Source: Lasiosphaeria ovina
Lineage: Eukaryota; Ascomycota; Sordariomycetes; Sordariales; Lasiosphaeriaceae
NCBI GenBank assembly: GCA_033439765.1
Contig: JAULSN010000001.1
Coordinates: forward strand, 8,618,001 to 8,682,000
DNA: 64,000 nt
Reading direction: 5' to 3'
Part shown: positions 19,812 to 33,257 of the stretch, piece by piece
How positions within the stretch are numbered: position 1 is the stretch's first letter
How the letters are laid out: the number at the start of each line of letters is the position of its first letter
Made by a program: the position numbers and the translations under genes
The notes under the pieces: model-generated
Databases searched by the model: none
What the model was told of the DNA's origin: nothing
The model's input: only the letters and a program-made list of their open reading frames with translations

Positions 19812-22685
19812 TCAGCCGCTCTTGTAGACGGCAACGCACGAGGGGAACACGTTGACGTTGTCGTTGTACCAGGCGACCTGGGCGCCGTCGCGGTTGAGCA
19901 TGCTCTGGACGCCGATGGTGTTGAGGTTGTAGATGTTGACGTTGCTGCTGCCGCTGCCGCCCTCGATGGAGGCGATGCGCGCCTGGCATGTCTGGCCGGC
20001 CGCAAACGTTGAGCACGCCGTGCTGTAGTTGCTGAAGAACGAGTACAGGCCCGCGCCGTACACGAGGATGTTGCGGCTGTTGATTACGCGAAGCCCCCAA
20101 GCAGCCGCACAGTTGCCCCCGACGCCCGAGCACGACGTGCTGAAGTTAGGGTCGTTGAGCGCCGCCACGACCGGGAACGGGACTACCGCCGTGGGGTTGG
20201 GCTGGTAGTATCTGTCTTATGGTGAGCCATTTTTGCCGATAGAGAGCAGAAGAAAAAGGGGAGCTTACGGCGTCTCGGTCTGGATCTGCCCCATGAAAAT
20301 GTTCTGCGTCCCGGCGAGCTGGTACTGGTAGAGGGTGTGATGCTCCGATGCAGTGCCCCAGAGCCAGAATGTGCCCGCAGTGGACTCGATGTCTGCAGAG
20401 GCAGTCAGCAACAATGGTCGGGAGGTCGACCGATCATATGTGTAGATATCGTCTTACATAGGCCCCGTCCGCTGTAGATGGTAATCTGCGTGTTTGCCGC
20501 GTCGTCGATGTCGTGGTCGGCAGTCCTAAGCAGCCTTGTTAGTTCTTGAACAACCCTGAATACCCCTATTCGCCCCTGACATGCCAAGACCCGGCCGACT
20601 CGAGGACAGATAAACAAACAAAACATACCAGAGCCACACGTTCTCCATGTACAAGCCGCTCGCGCCCTTGGTGATGTGCATGGACATGAAGGCGACAATG
20701 CAGCTGGGGTTGACGGCGCTGTTGGACGGCGTGGTGGGGCACTGGCCGACCTGCTGCTGGCTACCAGTAAAGCCGCCGACGCGGACGTGGACATCCCACA
20801 TGCCGCTCGGGGCGCTGGCGCTGCTGGCGAGGTTCCACTCGATCAGCGTGGCGCCGGCCTGCGCGTTCTGCGTCGACAGGATGAAGTCGCTGAGCTCGAC
20901 GGAGCCGGCCTGGCCCGACGTGGCGCCGACCTTCAGCACGGGCTGCGGGTTGTTGATGTCGGCGAAGAAGCCGCCGGCCGACATGATGACGGGGAACGAC
21001 TCGCCGACGATCTTGGTGCCAGGCGGCACGTTGATGGTGCGCGTCACGCGGTAGATGCCGTAGTCGATGAAGACGATCTTGCCCGCGGCCACGGCCGTGT
21101 CGATGGTGCTCTGGATGGCCGCCGTGTCGTCCGTCGCCGCGTCCCCCCTAGCCCCAGATGCGCGCACAGACACAAACGACGCCGCCGACAGCGTCTCGTA
21201 CTGCGGCTTGGACCGAGTGTAGTACCGCCCGTCGGGCCCTAGCAGCGACGCCGGCCGCGAGTTGGGCGTGAGGGTGCCGCTGAACTCGCTGGGGCCCGTC
21301 GGCGTGTACTTGTGGCCGTTGCCCCACGCCGTGATGGTCACTGAGCCGCCCGATCCGGAGAGCAGCGTGCCGCTGGGGCCCTGGACCGCCACGGGGACGT
21401 TGTTCAGCACGATATTCTCCAGCACCAAGCTGCCGGCCGTGTCGGGTGTCGAGCCAGTGGCCCAGGCCGTTTTGATGCCGATGGGGACGTTGGTGAAGGT
21501 GCTGTCGAAGAGCGTCAACGAGCCCGTCTCGACGTTGCTGGAGCCGCCGGCTGAGATGTCAATGCCCACTTGGCAGTTGTTGATGGAGAGCCCAGAGTAG
21601 GTCCAGCCCCAGTCCCAGAGATGGATGATAGCTGTCGCGGCTTGATGTTAGGCGCACTACAGAACAGCAAAAACGAAGCAAAAAGAGGGGGCACAGAAGA
21701 CATACCCGTTTTGCAGTTGTTGAACTTCAGGTTCCGCATCGTAAACTGCTGGTTACCCATACTAGCACCTGTCGCACCGCCGTTAAAGGTCAGGTCAGTA
21801 AGGAAGCCGCCGCTGCCCTCCTCCATAAACAGGCCGACGTGGACGACGTTAGATGCGGTGGGCATGTTGAAGACGATGTTCTGCAGGCTCGTGGCCTGGG
21901 CCGTCGGCCAGTGCATGCCCGTTGCCGCGGTTCCCGGAGCGATGTTGGTCGTGTCGATGACAAAGTTGCGGACCTGGCGGAAGAAGACGTTGACCGCCTT
22001 CCAGTTGAGGCTCGACGTGTAGTAGACGTTTCCATCGATTAGACCGAACCCGGCAAAGTTGGCCGTCGCCTTGAGCGTCGGCGGCGACGAGGCATCTCCG
22101 ATGAGCTGCGTGAAGTAGGCCGGGGTGATCGACTTTGAGATCAAGTACGTGCCGGCCGGGAAGTAGACCAGGCCCGGGGTCGTGGTTGTAGACGCCTTTG
22201 GGACTCGCTCCATCAGAAACCACGTCTCTCTTAACTGAGGGACCACCATCCTCTCTCTGAACTCTGAACTCTGAACTTACACAGCCCTGTGCGCAGGGGT
22301 TTCCCGCGCTGATGGCCGCGTTGATGGCCGCCGTGTCGTCCGTGACTCCATCGCCTGTCCTGCGGGTTAGGTCTGTTTCCTTTTGCCCCCACGAGCGAGT
22401 TGCCAGCCATCCGCTGAGAGCAAGACGAAATCATGAAGCCAGATCAAAACTCACCCCTTGCGCCGTAGTCCCTGACATTGCGGAAAACCGGATACCCAGC
22501 TGGAGTGAAGGGCGCAGTCCCTCGATCTGTTTATTCCATCGTCCAGCCGCCAGTTAGAAGACACAAAACCATACAATTGTGAGAGGCTGCATGGGTCCCA
22601 ACTCACGGGCTATATCACCGAGCCAGTATGCATTGACGGCCGATGCCAGGCCGGCAACAGCCAGCAGCAGCGAATCGAAACGCAT
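19812..22685 (-). CDS. Secreted GH55 exo-beta-1,3-glucanase, 769 aa, 8 exons
   Basis: Exons in transcript order: 22685-22607, 22526-22455, 22354-22281, 22195-21706, 21631-20629, 20525-20458, 20392-20269, 20211-19812; the seven introns are 57-103 nt and the frame closes exactly. A signal peptide is clear (MRFDSLLLAVAGLASAVNA, residues 1-19). Two right-handed beta-helix halves, each opened by a pectate-lyase-superfamily motif, follow: VRDYGARGDGVTDDTAAINAAI and later VSVRASGARGDAATDDTAAIQS. The C-terminal half carries WLWGTASEHH and QTETPYYQP, where Glu635 is the likely general acid by position in the family. Length fits GH55 (about 750-800). It releases glucose or gentiobiose units from beta-1,3-glucan, for cell-wall remodelling or feeding. 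Exon 4's acceptor is weak (CCCAAAG), the least certain junction. Confidence 0.95.
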
Positions 22686-25600
22686 TGATGATATTTATCA
22701 GCCGGGTACTTGGGTAGCCAAAATGAAAAGGCGCGCGCGCAGCAGCAGCAGCGATGGGGAACCGTCTCGTCTCCCGCTGGAGAAGGAGAGAGGGAAAGAG
22801 AGATGGGAGAGAGGGTGTGAGTGATGGATAGAGAAAAGCCAAAACATTCTCTTTTGTTTACTCCCAGGCCGGTGGGCCGGCCCGAGGATAATATAGACAA
22901 AACATAATCGCCCACCCCTAAGCTTAAGCTCACGTCCACCCATGTCCAAAAAAACAACAACATGCACGTGCTCGTCCCGCCAGAGGGCAGAAGACATGAG
23001 ATCATCGTCACAGCCCGCGCGCGCGCGCGCAGGTCCAGGTCCAGGTAGGTCGGTTGGTGGCGACGCAGCGACATGGAGGAAGGAAGGAGTCAAGGTTGCT
23101 TGCCCCATTCATTAGCAGCCTGGCGCGCGGTGAAACAAGAATAATTTCCAGCCCCAAAAAACAAAAACTCCGTACCTTGTTTTCTGGGCCATGGTTGTGG
23201 TTGAGGGCGAGAATGCAACCAACAAAACCAATAAGTTCTTTTGCGGCCGCCGAAACCCAACAACACGAAAGAAAGGCCCGATTGTCTCGTGGGCATGGGA
23301 TCCAGGCACGCACCTTGTACTGTAAATGAGACAGGGATCTGATTCCGGGAAGCGCCTCTGGTTCTGGAAAACAGAGCCGCTTGTGATCTATCTGGTCGGA
23401 CGCAGCCTAACCAACCATGGCGATGGGAGAGAGAAATGAATGGACGCGACAAACCGTGCCGCTGTCACCATCACCACCATCACCACTGACTGACTGACTG
23501 GCCGACCGTCCAACACTTGTGGAGAATAGAACTCGTGAGTAACGCAACTGTGCGAGGCAACAATACATGGACAGATAGCAAACAGGAACTCCACTTTCTT
23601 GTAGCAGCGCATAGGCCGAGGTGCTGCTCACTTGAGCCGAGTCTGTCTCCGTTGTTGCTGCCTAGTGGGCCAAGGACAGAACGAGGCCCGAGCAGGTAGG
23701 CGAATGTCGTGGAAAGCAAGGCGGAGGTCTGAGGCAAGACGCAGTCACTGACGGCGGCCTTGTGACAAAAGGAAAAAAAAGCGAGAGTGTCGCACACACA
23801 CAACCTCCCCCAAGGTCACCACCACCGCCGCCACCCTCCTCCGGCTCTCTTCCCGCGACATGCCGAAGGAGAGCGGAAGGAAGCGAACGGATTCCTGGGG
23901 TTCAGACAGGGCCGACATAAACGGGATTGGGATTCAGGGGGTCACTTGTGCCCACCCGGGCCGGCGCTGCAACCCGCCCTCTGATTCGCCAGCCCGGCCG
24001 AACTGCTCGAATGAGAGACGGCGCGCCGATGCAATCGAAGGAATAGGGCCGGATGTCACCAGGGCAGGTTCTCAGCCCAGGCCGTGCCGTCCAGTGACCA
24101 CAGCCCACCAGCGATCTGCGCCGTCGGTCGATCAGGAGCACCCCCCGGTCCCCGCGAAACTGTGGGGATTCCTTGTTACATGGACACAGCTTACACGTTT
24201 ACCCCATATTCTAGGTAGTTGCAGTGCCGACCGGTAGCTGACTAGCTGTATTGGGCGCAGCCACACGCGCCTCGATGTCTCTCTTCTGTCATTCTTTCGC
24301 TGTCCTGCGCGGAAGGTAGGCGCTTGTTGGCCATGTTAAATGTTTTCGAGGCGCACCGCTAGGAGCGCCCCGCCAATAGTGCGTGGGCACGTTGCCATTC
24401 TCACGATACTATGCCGAGGCCGACATGTTGCCTCCGGAGAACTGGCCTGTCTCATCACGGGTATCGTCGTGCTTCTTCGAATGTCGTACAGAACAACATC
24501 GGGCGCCACCTGATCACCTTCAAGCTGTCTTTGGAACGCCGTGGTTACCTCGGACTGCTAGCCTCGGGACCTCGTCCTTGAATTGGTGTCAACCGAGCTA
24601 GCTGACCAAAGACTGAGGTGCGATCTATAGCATATCCTTTTGGACCGCGCATGCCGCCTGACCTTTGTCTCTCTCTCATATCTTGTCTCCTGAACATGGC
24701 TTGCCGGACTCTTCGTCCTTGTTTCTCTTGTATTACCTTCTTGGGGCCACTGTCCGAGGGAAAACCTCAATGGCGGCTTTTACTTACTTTTGAACGTTCG
24801 TTCTAGCCTTGCCTTTACCGTTGTTCGGATTCAATACCCGAATACTGAATAGTCGCCATGTGCTTGTGTAGTCATGGGACTGCAGAAGCTTTGCCATGTT
24901 AGTAATCGAATGGAAGTCGTGGGAGGTCCAAACAGTGGCAGAGTGCAGAGGAAGCCTAGGCGACTTTGTTGGCTAGGAACAGATCTGAACTTCAGGTCCT
25001 GACATCTCGGCGGGCTCTGAGACTAATCACTCGCTTCCAGCCCAAACCCGGGATGCGTCCATCAGGATCTCGGCCTCGATCCGATAGATTGGGCCTGTCT
25101 TGTGACGGGGAACTGCGACAGCCTCATTTGAGAATCAGCCATTTACCCCACAGCAGACTCTCGAGTCAGGCGTTAGATATGGTAAAGTGTTTGATCTTGA
25201 GAGTCGGTAGTTGTTCCGTCGTCGTGTGACCAGCTGCGGTACTCTCTCGAGAAGGCGTCACCACAGTGCCGAACGAGCTCACTGGATGCAGCACGACACT
25301 CATCTCGCGAGTCTATCGTCAACTTTGTAATGAGCAAGTCCCGCAGCGCACATGGGATCCGTGTGGCTGTAACTGTCGGGCTATGACGAAGGGATTATCA
25401 ACATAGCGGGGAGGCTATCGCGAATCTGAAATGGAGAGAAGGTATTGGGCGGCACCAGGCAGGGGCTGGACCCCAGGTTGACCGCATTCTGCCTATATTC
25501 CACCAAGGGAAGACCATATTGGGCGGCAGTAGGCTCAATGGCGGGCGCTGATATGGGTCGCACGCGAGATGTTGACATCGGACCTGCTCATTCCATCCCA

Positions 25601-27335
25601 TGCTGCGCATAGATTCAGATTCATGAGTAATATTCACAACGGTCTTGGCGGTGAACTCGCGTATGTTTCCTAGGGCGTGAAGCGCAGGGCGCGTCGGTCT
25701 TGTTTGGACGGGACGTGATCGTGATGCCGCTGAAGATGCCGAAGCCTTCCGTCCGGCAGCGATCCGACCATGCCTGGGTTACTGTTTGTACTATGCCATC
25801 AGGTATCGACTACGACTGACCACGTCGAGTTCCATATCGATCGCCTTTGCAGGCGTCGGTTCCAAGGGGCCGGGAAAAACCAAAGCCATATTCGCCGCCA
25901 TTCGCGCCGAAAGAAGGTGGGAGAATGGGATCTAAACAGTCGTTCCCAGACTCGCGGCAACCCGAGGCCAAGAAAGCGTGAGGAAACAGGAGGACGGGAG
26001 CAACGGCGGTAGATGCTCCGTCCCGCCGCACAGCAAAGATGCTGCGATGAGTGTGGCACAAGCTTTGCTTCCCCAGACCAGCCAGCGTGTCGCGTTGCTT
26101 GCCCGCCCTCCATTCCGTCTGTCCCAGATTCTCCGCACTGAGAGAAGTTGGTGGGAAGCCCCTCCCCGCCCGACCCACCCCCCAAAGGACCAAATTCAAC
26201 CCCTCCAAAGGCGTGTCAGGGGCTTGCAGGGAAGTCATTTTCTCCAGTTCTCCAAAAGACGGGCTCCTCCACACTCGTGGGCTCTCGGGTACATGCCTCT
26301 CCACAGTCAGGAAAATGTCCCGTGCGCCATGGCTATTCAGGTTGTGTGGTGTCCTCCAAGTCCTGACTCAAGCAGCTGATTTGTGCTGGTGGTGGGATGG
26401 CCGGCAGGCTGGCAAGGTAATGCGTCAAGACCAGATTCCCTTTCGTCTCTGGACGTTGAGAGCTTGTTTGCCGGAATAAAAATGGTCCTTTGGGTGATTG
26501 ATTGCACGTGGAGGTGCTTGGTGCCTTGGTCCTTTTTGTGGACTGCTGCGAGCCAAAACGATTCCTCGGTTCTCTTAAAGCCCATCCCTGCTTTTTGGTG
26601 TAACATCCGAGTCCGGCTCTTCTGGCCCGTTCAGTGTTCACGGCCACCAATGTTGCAATGGTTGACGTTGCCGCCCTCGCTCTGGCGTGTCACGGTGGAA
26701 GTGGGAAGAGTATCATCAAGCCGAGCAAGACGCCACACGGCGCACGCCTACGCCGTGTAGGGAGGTAGTCAAGGCAAAGCATTCAAGCTGCTGCGAGTTC
26801 GACGAAGGGATACCGGGTTACCCGATTTGACAAGGCGGTGTATAAGGTAAGGTATCTTAGCCACGCACAAGTCTAGATCGACTGAGCTAGAGCCTGCCGT
26901 GCATAGGCAGCACATCCAAATATATTGGCTTCAGAGGTGCTTGGGGCGCGTGCCGTGCAGCGAAGATAGCACATGGATGGATGTGGGTGAGCGACGACTG
27001 ACGTAAATATTCTGTGGTGGTCGAGACCCAAGTCTCCAAGGTCAAAGCATTCGAGAGGTCCGAGAGCCAATTTTAGGCGGCGTCGCATGGGAGCCATCGG
27101 GAAGTATGTGCCATCGACCACAACTAAATGAGACTAGGGCTGCTCTCCATCCGCGGCTTCTCCTCAAATGCATCTCTTCTGGGGATAGCTGCTCTGGTGG
27201 GTTTGCAGGTCATGTCGCAGGGCATTGTGGTTCCGAGAGAAAATAAGCATTGATGGTTGAGCTATCCACCATTCCGTATCCGTTTGACGTTTCGGCAGTT
27301 CGTCGACGCAGTTTCCGAGACGAAGCTCGATGCAA

Positions 27336-27370
27336 GTGCTGTGCTGTGCTGTGCTGTGCTGTGCTGTGCT
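27336..27370. repeat. Pentanucleotide microsatellite (GTGCT)7
   Basis: Seven exact GTGCT units explain the odd Cys-Ala-Val-Leu peptides in all forward frames here. Confidence 0.92.
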
Positions 27371-28877
27371 GTCAAATCAACCCCACTCCAGCACGCACGC
27401 AAGATCTCTTTTCTGCATGGTCGATGCCGACCGACTCCAAGCAGACTTGGGAAATTGGCTGGCGAGCTTGTGGTGGGCCCCCCCCTCGCCCCACCCCCAA
27501 ACTCTCGATCCCCGTAGCAGGGAACGTACCTTACCCCAGAGCAGCGATCAGCCCCGTCTTTTCCTCTTGAACCGCTTCTCCAATGCGGAGACGGAAAGAA
27601 GAACGAGCTGCCAGGGCGGGGGAAGGCGCAAGCTAGCCTACCTTAGTGTACACAGCGTACAAGTCCACCCGTTCCCACCAGGGCAGAAAGAAGCGTCAAA
27701 CCACTGGGGAAGGAGCTTTGGAAGGAGCGTAGCCCACAGCCCAGGACGGACGGACACTGGGAAACCTCTTCCTTAGAATTTCATCCAGAATCAAAAAGCC
27801 GATAACCTGAGTATCAGTCTCAGGTTGCGTGCTGTCTGATTTGACCACTTAGGTAAAGTATCAAGGTAGAATTTCTCTTGTATCCATGGTTGTATGACAT
27901 GTACTGTACGGAGTATTACTAATTGTTGATGCTAGGAGGCGTTTGGCATTGGCAATTAAGTCCTCCTTAACTTCCCTACATTACCACCTGGAGCACAACT
28001 ACTAGTACCAGGTAGTGAGGTGTAGACATAAACACCTGCGTAGCTGAAGTAGCCCAATGATAGAGACTCGGACTGCTCCGGTTCCATGGGCCGTCATGAT
28101 GATGGAAGTGTTTAGTCGACCTTCCGGTCCTTCCCATTGATGTACATACTTCCCCACTCTATTTTCTCCGTTATTCGCTCTCTCCTCGAGCCCGTCTCGA
28201 GCATATCAGCCCATCGCCATGCCACTGAAGTTTCTGGGCTTGAAGACTTGAAGCCTCTTTCAATTGTTCGGTATACATACTAATAATATACTTTTGAATG
28301 CGTCCTTTATTGTGACAGCTTGCCAGCGGCCACCGTGTACACTATATGACACCATGGCGTCAGAAAAGAATAAAGGATACATTTGCATTCGTCTTAGAGA
28401 CTCGCACATTCATTACCTTTGCGAGGCTCAATTGCGACTCTGCTAGGAACAGGAGCCAGAAAAAATATTGCCTTCTGGCTATCTAGATACTAACGAGACC
28501 TGATTGTCTTTTCCGTTACTTTTTAGCCTGCTTTGTGTCAGTTTTGCGCGTCTGGGGAGTAGTAAACGATCGTTGACAGGTGCTTGCGGAATATCGCATC
28601 AGTACTTCTCTTTCTCCTCTTTTAGGATCATCCCAGTCAGTCCCTTCCCTGCTGGACCGCGTCCCTCTTTTCCCCGCCTCCGCCTTCCGTCTGCAGCTTG
28701 GTGCCTTGGGGTGCTAAGTAGCTGGGGAGGGGAGGGGGGGCTCTCCCTTGTTACTCCAGCTTCCTCACTCGCCCATCACCCGCACCTGGTCTTTTCTCCG
28801 CTCCGTCTCTCCACGTCCATCCCGTTTTCCTCCTCCCCATTGTTGCCTCCTCTTTTCTCGCGCGTTTACATTGCGCA

Positions 28878-28930
28878 CGCCCGCCGCACCGCACCGCACC
28901 GCACCGCACGCCGCACGCCGCACGCCGCAT
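28878..28930. repeat. CCGCA/CGCCGCA short tandem repeat
   Basis: Four or more CCGCA units pass into three CGCCGCA heptamers, within the presumed promoter or leader of the transcription factor gene at 29999. Confidence 0.8.
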
Positions 28931-29998
28931 TTACCCAACCCTGAGCGATCGACAAACAAACGCCAAGCGCCAAACTTATCTCGTCACTACTAACCGCCAG
29001 CCATTGTTGGACTCGCCTCGATCAGATCAGATCGGCCCAGTCGAAGCAGAGCCGACAAAACAACCCTGCTCTATCCATACAGAATTACCTGAATACCTAC
29101 CGCCTTGCGCCGGGTTTGCGCCCTGCTTCATTGTCTGCCTGCCTGTGGTGGGCTGCCCACGCGACCACGCGCTCTGTGCAGTCGGCTCACTCCTGGAAGC
29201 ATCCCGCAAGTCTTTGCTTTGCTAAGACCGCTGGAGACGTCCTGTCGTGCTTGTGTCATTGCCCGTCATACCATTAACAGCTGCCCGCCCTGTCCCGAGG
29301 CGCCTCCTGGCTTCTCGACTTCCCCGCTCGCTGGTTTTTGGGGGAAGGGGTCTGACTTCTGGGGTGCGTGGAAAGCTTCGTGCAGTACATGCCAGTACTT
29401 GTGCCAGTACCAGTACCCCTATAGTTCCTCTGAGCCTCTCGTCTCGCCGTCTCTCGCACAAGGTCTTTGTTGTCCCGCACTTGTGTTGGACGAATGAGCC
29501 GGGCGAGGGTTGGGGTGTGGTCTCAGCGCGTCCTGTATCCGGCGGGGACAGTAGTGGGTGAGTGCGCTAGAAAAGGCAGGCAAGCAGGCCACCACGGCAC
29601 CAAGGGTACATACACGTACATACGTCCATCCCGGCAAGCAGCCTCCTCATCAGGTCCGCGGTGGCGGTGGTAGCTGGAGCAGCAGCGCCGGCGGCAGCGG
29701 CAAGTTCAACCACGCACGCCAGGGCTGAATACCTTATACAAACAAGACGAGCATGATTTGTGCTCTCTGATTCATGTATCCGGTCACCACACGCAACGCA
29801 CCCCACAAAACACCACCTCGGGCTGCTCCCTAGTCGAGTTGGCCGCTTTCTCCCCTTTCCCTTTCCCCCTTCCTCCCCCTTCCCCGTCCCCCTTTCGCCT
29901 TCCCCCACACTTCGGCCTGCGTCGTGGCGTGGCTGTCTGGCACATTATTACCCTTTTTCGATACCCCAATCCCGCCGGGCAAACCTCGCTCGCGCGCC

Positions 29999-32900
29999 AT
30001 GCTGCCCTTACATTCAATCGAGGCGCCGGCCCCGTCCCATCCTGCCGACGAGAACGGGGAGTCCCGCCACCAGAAGCCCAAGACTCTGCCGTGCAAGTAC
30101 TGCAGCAAGCGATTCAGGTTAGCAACGAAGCCCTCCGTCTCTAACGCTCCTCTCTCTTCTCTCTCTCTCCTCTCTCGCATATTGACTTACATTGCCATCT
30201 CATATTAGGCGTGTGGAGCATGTCCAGAGACATGAGAGAACCCATACCAAAGAAAAGCCATTTTCTTGCATCTGGGATCGATGTGGGAAAACTTTCGGAC
30301 GACGGTGAGCAAGTTCATTAACTGTCCCTACTAGTACCTCCCTAGCCCGAGTGATTTGGCCCTTGCGTCTTTTTTGGGCGGTGCCTGGCCGTGCTTCCAC
30401 CACTCACCGTCCTCCCCTCCCTCCCTTGCTGTGTGTCCAGTTCCCCAGCTTTCCCCCCTACAGCCTGCCTCCAAAACGAAAGAAGAAACAGAAGCAAGCC
30501 CGCCCTCACTCTGGTGGACCCTGATTCTCGGTGCTTCGTCATCAACTCTTGCTCCGATCCATCTCCATCTTATGCCCCCCTGGGAGTAGAAACATACTTA
30601 TATGGACATCAGCGACCTCCTTGTCCGCCATGAGAAGCTTGTCCATCTCAATGAAGGCAGCAGCAACAAAGACGGAGCCCGGCCTCGTAAGCCGTCGTCG
30701 GGCGGCGCCCCCGCCGGTTCCTCCGAGAGCCATGTTGACACCGAGATGCTCGGCATGCCGCAGCGGCCGACGCACACCAACTTCCAACCCGAGCCCATGC
30801 AGCCCTCGGCGGTTTCATCCCTGCCTCCAGACTCGCGCCTGGCAGCGAGAGCTCCCGCGTGTAATTTAGATCTCCTATCAGACGCAGCAACTCATCTGGC
30901 GTCGGGCGGCGAGGCCAACAATATGCAACCGGCAATGATGCAAGGGCTTGCCCAGGCGCCAGCAGACCTGACTCCGGTCAAGACTTATCACGAAAGCATG
31001 CCGTATGGGGAACGAGAGAGGGAATACGATCAGGGCGTCATGGCCGGGGGCTATGTTCCGCAGCCTCCGCCTCCTGCTTTTGACGACTACAACCTCTTCT
31101 TAGACGACTTCACAACGACATCACACTTTCTACCGTCACTAGAGGCTGAGCAGCCGTTTGGCATGTGGTCACGACTGGGGGACATGGGAGGGCGAGGGCC
31201 ATCGAAACCAGCTTCGGCATTTCCTTCCAGGTTCCCATCGCTACAGCCCGACCTGCGCGATCAATCTGAGGGAGGTTCCAGGATGCATGAAGACGGCGCC
31301 AAGGCACCGAATTGGAGGATATCAGCCGCGGACCATTCGGCCATCAAAACACGGCTTGACGAGTTCTCCTCTGTGCTTCCCAACGACTTTGTCTTTCCGT
31401 CACGCCATACTCTGAATAGGTTTCTGGAAGGCTACATCAGTGGATTTCATGACCACCTGCCTTTTCTTCATGTTCCTACGCTGTCACCAACCGATATATC
31501 GCCAGAGTTGCTTCTTGCAGTCCTGGCTGTAGGCGCGCAGTATCGTTTCGAGACAAACAGAGGACACGCGCTGTGGTATGCCGCGAAGGCCGTCGCCCTT
31601 GAACAAATCCGACGACGGCACAGTCACGAAGTTCACGGGCTACTTCCTACCCCTGCTGCCTACAGCCCGCATTCCACCAGGCCATCCCCAAGCTCTGGCT
31701 TCCGACACTCGTTTCCCTCTGTTCACCAGGATCGCCCGATGACCCAAGACACTCATCGGGAGCCTTAGTAACACTCCCCATTGTTCATCTGTTTTGTAAA
31801 AAAGACTAACGCTTTGAGTAGCTCACCAAACACGCCCCAGTCACGCCTTGAAACGATACAAGCCCTCCTGCTTCTCTTCGCCGTCGGGTTATGGGGCGCC
31901 AAAGCCATCCTCCATGAAGCCATGTCTTTGCAAAGCTTGCTCGCACATCTGGTCCGTGAAGAGGGCCTGCTGGCAGAACCAAACCAGCAAACCATGGATT
32001 GGGAAACTTGGGTCCGGATTGAGGCAGGGACTCGGACTAAGCTCATTGCGTTTTGCTTCTTCAACCTGTGCAGCATCGCCTACAACACGCCTCCGCTACT
32101 CCTGACGTCCGAAGTGCACCTATACTTGCCAAGCCCATCTCGGCTGTGGAGGGCCGAGTCCCCGTGGCAATGGCAGGAGGTTCGGCAAACATGTCCCAAT
32201 ATCGAGATCCCCGTCCAGCACGCCTTCTCAAGACTGCTAAATCGACCACCGCAAGAACCGCTCGCGCCCATTACGTCACTTGGAAACTACGTTCTCATCC
32301 ATGCTTTGATCCAACACATATTTCTGCTAAAGCAAACATCTTTTGCAAACATCTCCCCGTTTGATATACATAGGGGCTTGAAGGCAGACGACGTTGAGGA
32401 GGTGGGCCAGGCCCTGCGCGTCTGGAGCCTTGGTTATGAGCAGCAAATCGGACGAAACCGTGGCGGCGAAGCTGGGCCACACCTTGCTCCGACAGAAGCA
32501 TTTCCCGGAAGCCCCGTTGCGTTCAACTCGACGGCTCTGCTGCGGCTCGCCTATATCCGGTTGAACACGGATCTTAGTCCCAGCCGCAGCCTGGAAACTC
32601 GTGATCATGTCCTGATAGCGTCGGCTTTCAGCAATGCTCCGATGCTCGTGCGAAGTCCACGCCTTTGCCGCGCGGTAGTTCAAGCTATTCACGCCTTGTC
32701 TATGCTTGTCAAGATGGGCGTCAACTACGTTGCCAGAACCAAGTCGCTCGAATGGAGCATGCAACATTCTCGTACGTCTGGTCTTAACCCACGATATTGT
32801 ACGGGTATTAGATTTTTGTGCAATACGATTTAACTAACAAGGCCATCTAGTTTGCAACCTTGAGTGTGCCGTTCTTTTGTCCAAGTGGTTGATGACACTT

Positions 32901-33257
32901 GCATCGATCGGCCCGGGCGAGCCACCACCGACAGCCGAAGAACGGAACCTCCTGGCCTTGGTGGGCCGCATGCTAGATGAAACCGAATTCGCCGTGCCAA
33001 TCGACCCATCGCTATCCGGGGCAGGTCACGACCACCACCGGTCAAGGTCCTTGGACTCATCTGCTTCAGACCCCACAAAGCTACGGCAACTCGCATCTGC
33101 GGTGGTCAGATTATGGGCCGAAACCTTCAAGGGAGCCCACATCTTTGAGATTGTCCGCATCATGGCGGCTGGTCTAGAGGGGTATGCTGACCTCATAGAA
33201 AAGCCTAGAGACCAGACACCGCTCAGGAGAATTGTTCCGAACCAAGGACTTGGTTGA
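29999..33257 (+). CDS. C2H2 zinc-finger / fungal_trans transcription factor, 908 aa, 5 exons
   Basis: Exons 29999-30117, 30209-30304, 30613-31767, 31822-32771 and 32851-33257; introns are 91, 308, 54 and 79 nt. Intron 1 splits finger 1 and intron 2 splits finger 2, so no single frame shows them. Joined, the protein has [21 protein letters not shown] (finger 1, from about residue 32) and [20 protein letters not shown] (finger 2, ending KLVH), then a disordered Ser/Pro/Met linker to about residue 325, then the fungal_trans middle-homology domain ([62 protein letters not shown]). This pairing of tandem C2H2 fingers with fungal_trans marks a nuclear DNA-binding regulator of the AmdX/Klf1-like class. 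Target genes are unknown. ATG 29999 is preferred over the in-frame upstream GTG. Confidence 0.93.

Larger units (their letters stand above)
22686..29998. other. Gene-poor stretch of 7.3 kb
   Basis: I find no frame with family support on either strand. Overlapping frames of 130-165 codons around 25.8-26.8 kb contradict each other in all frames and look like chance openings. Parts: GCGCGC-type alternating tract at about 23017-23029; GTGCT pentamer repeat at 27336-27370; CT-rich promoter-like DNA at 28500-28900 with a CCGCA repeat at about 28878-28930; a pyrimidine-rich block (29840-29920) ending near the transcription factor start at 29999. The last 1.5 kb is probably its promoter and leader. 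The middle (23.8-28 kb) may hold a non-coding transcript or decayed genes; nothing in the sequence settles that. Confidence 0.5.

Noticed and set aside
25810..26760. Cluster of frames of 105-164 codons on both strands
   Set aside because: Several frames are open at once with no domain or codon signal; consistent with chance in DNA of average composition.
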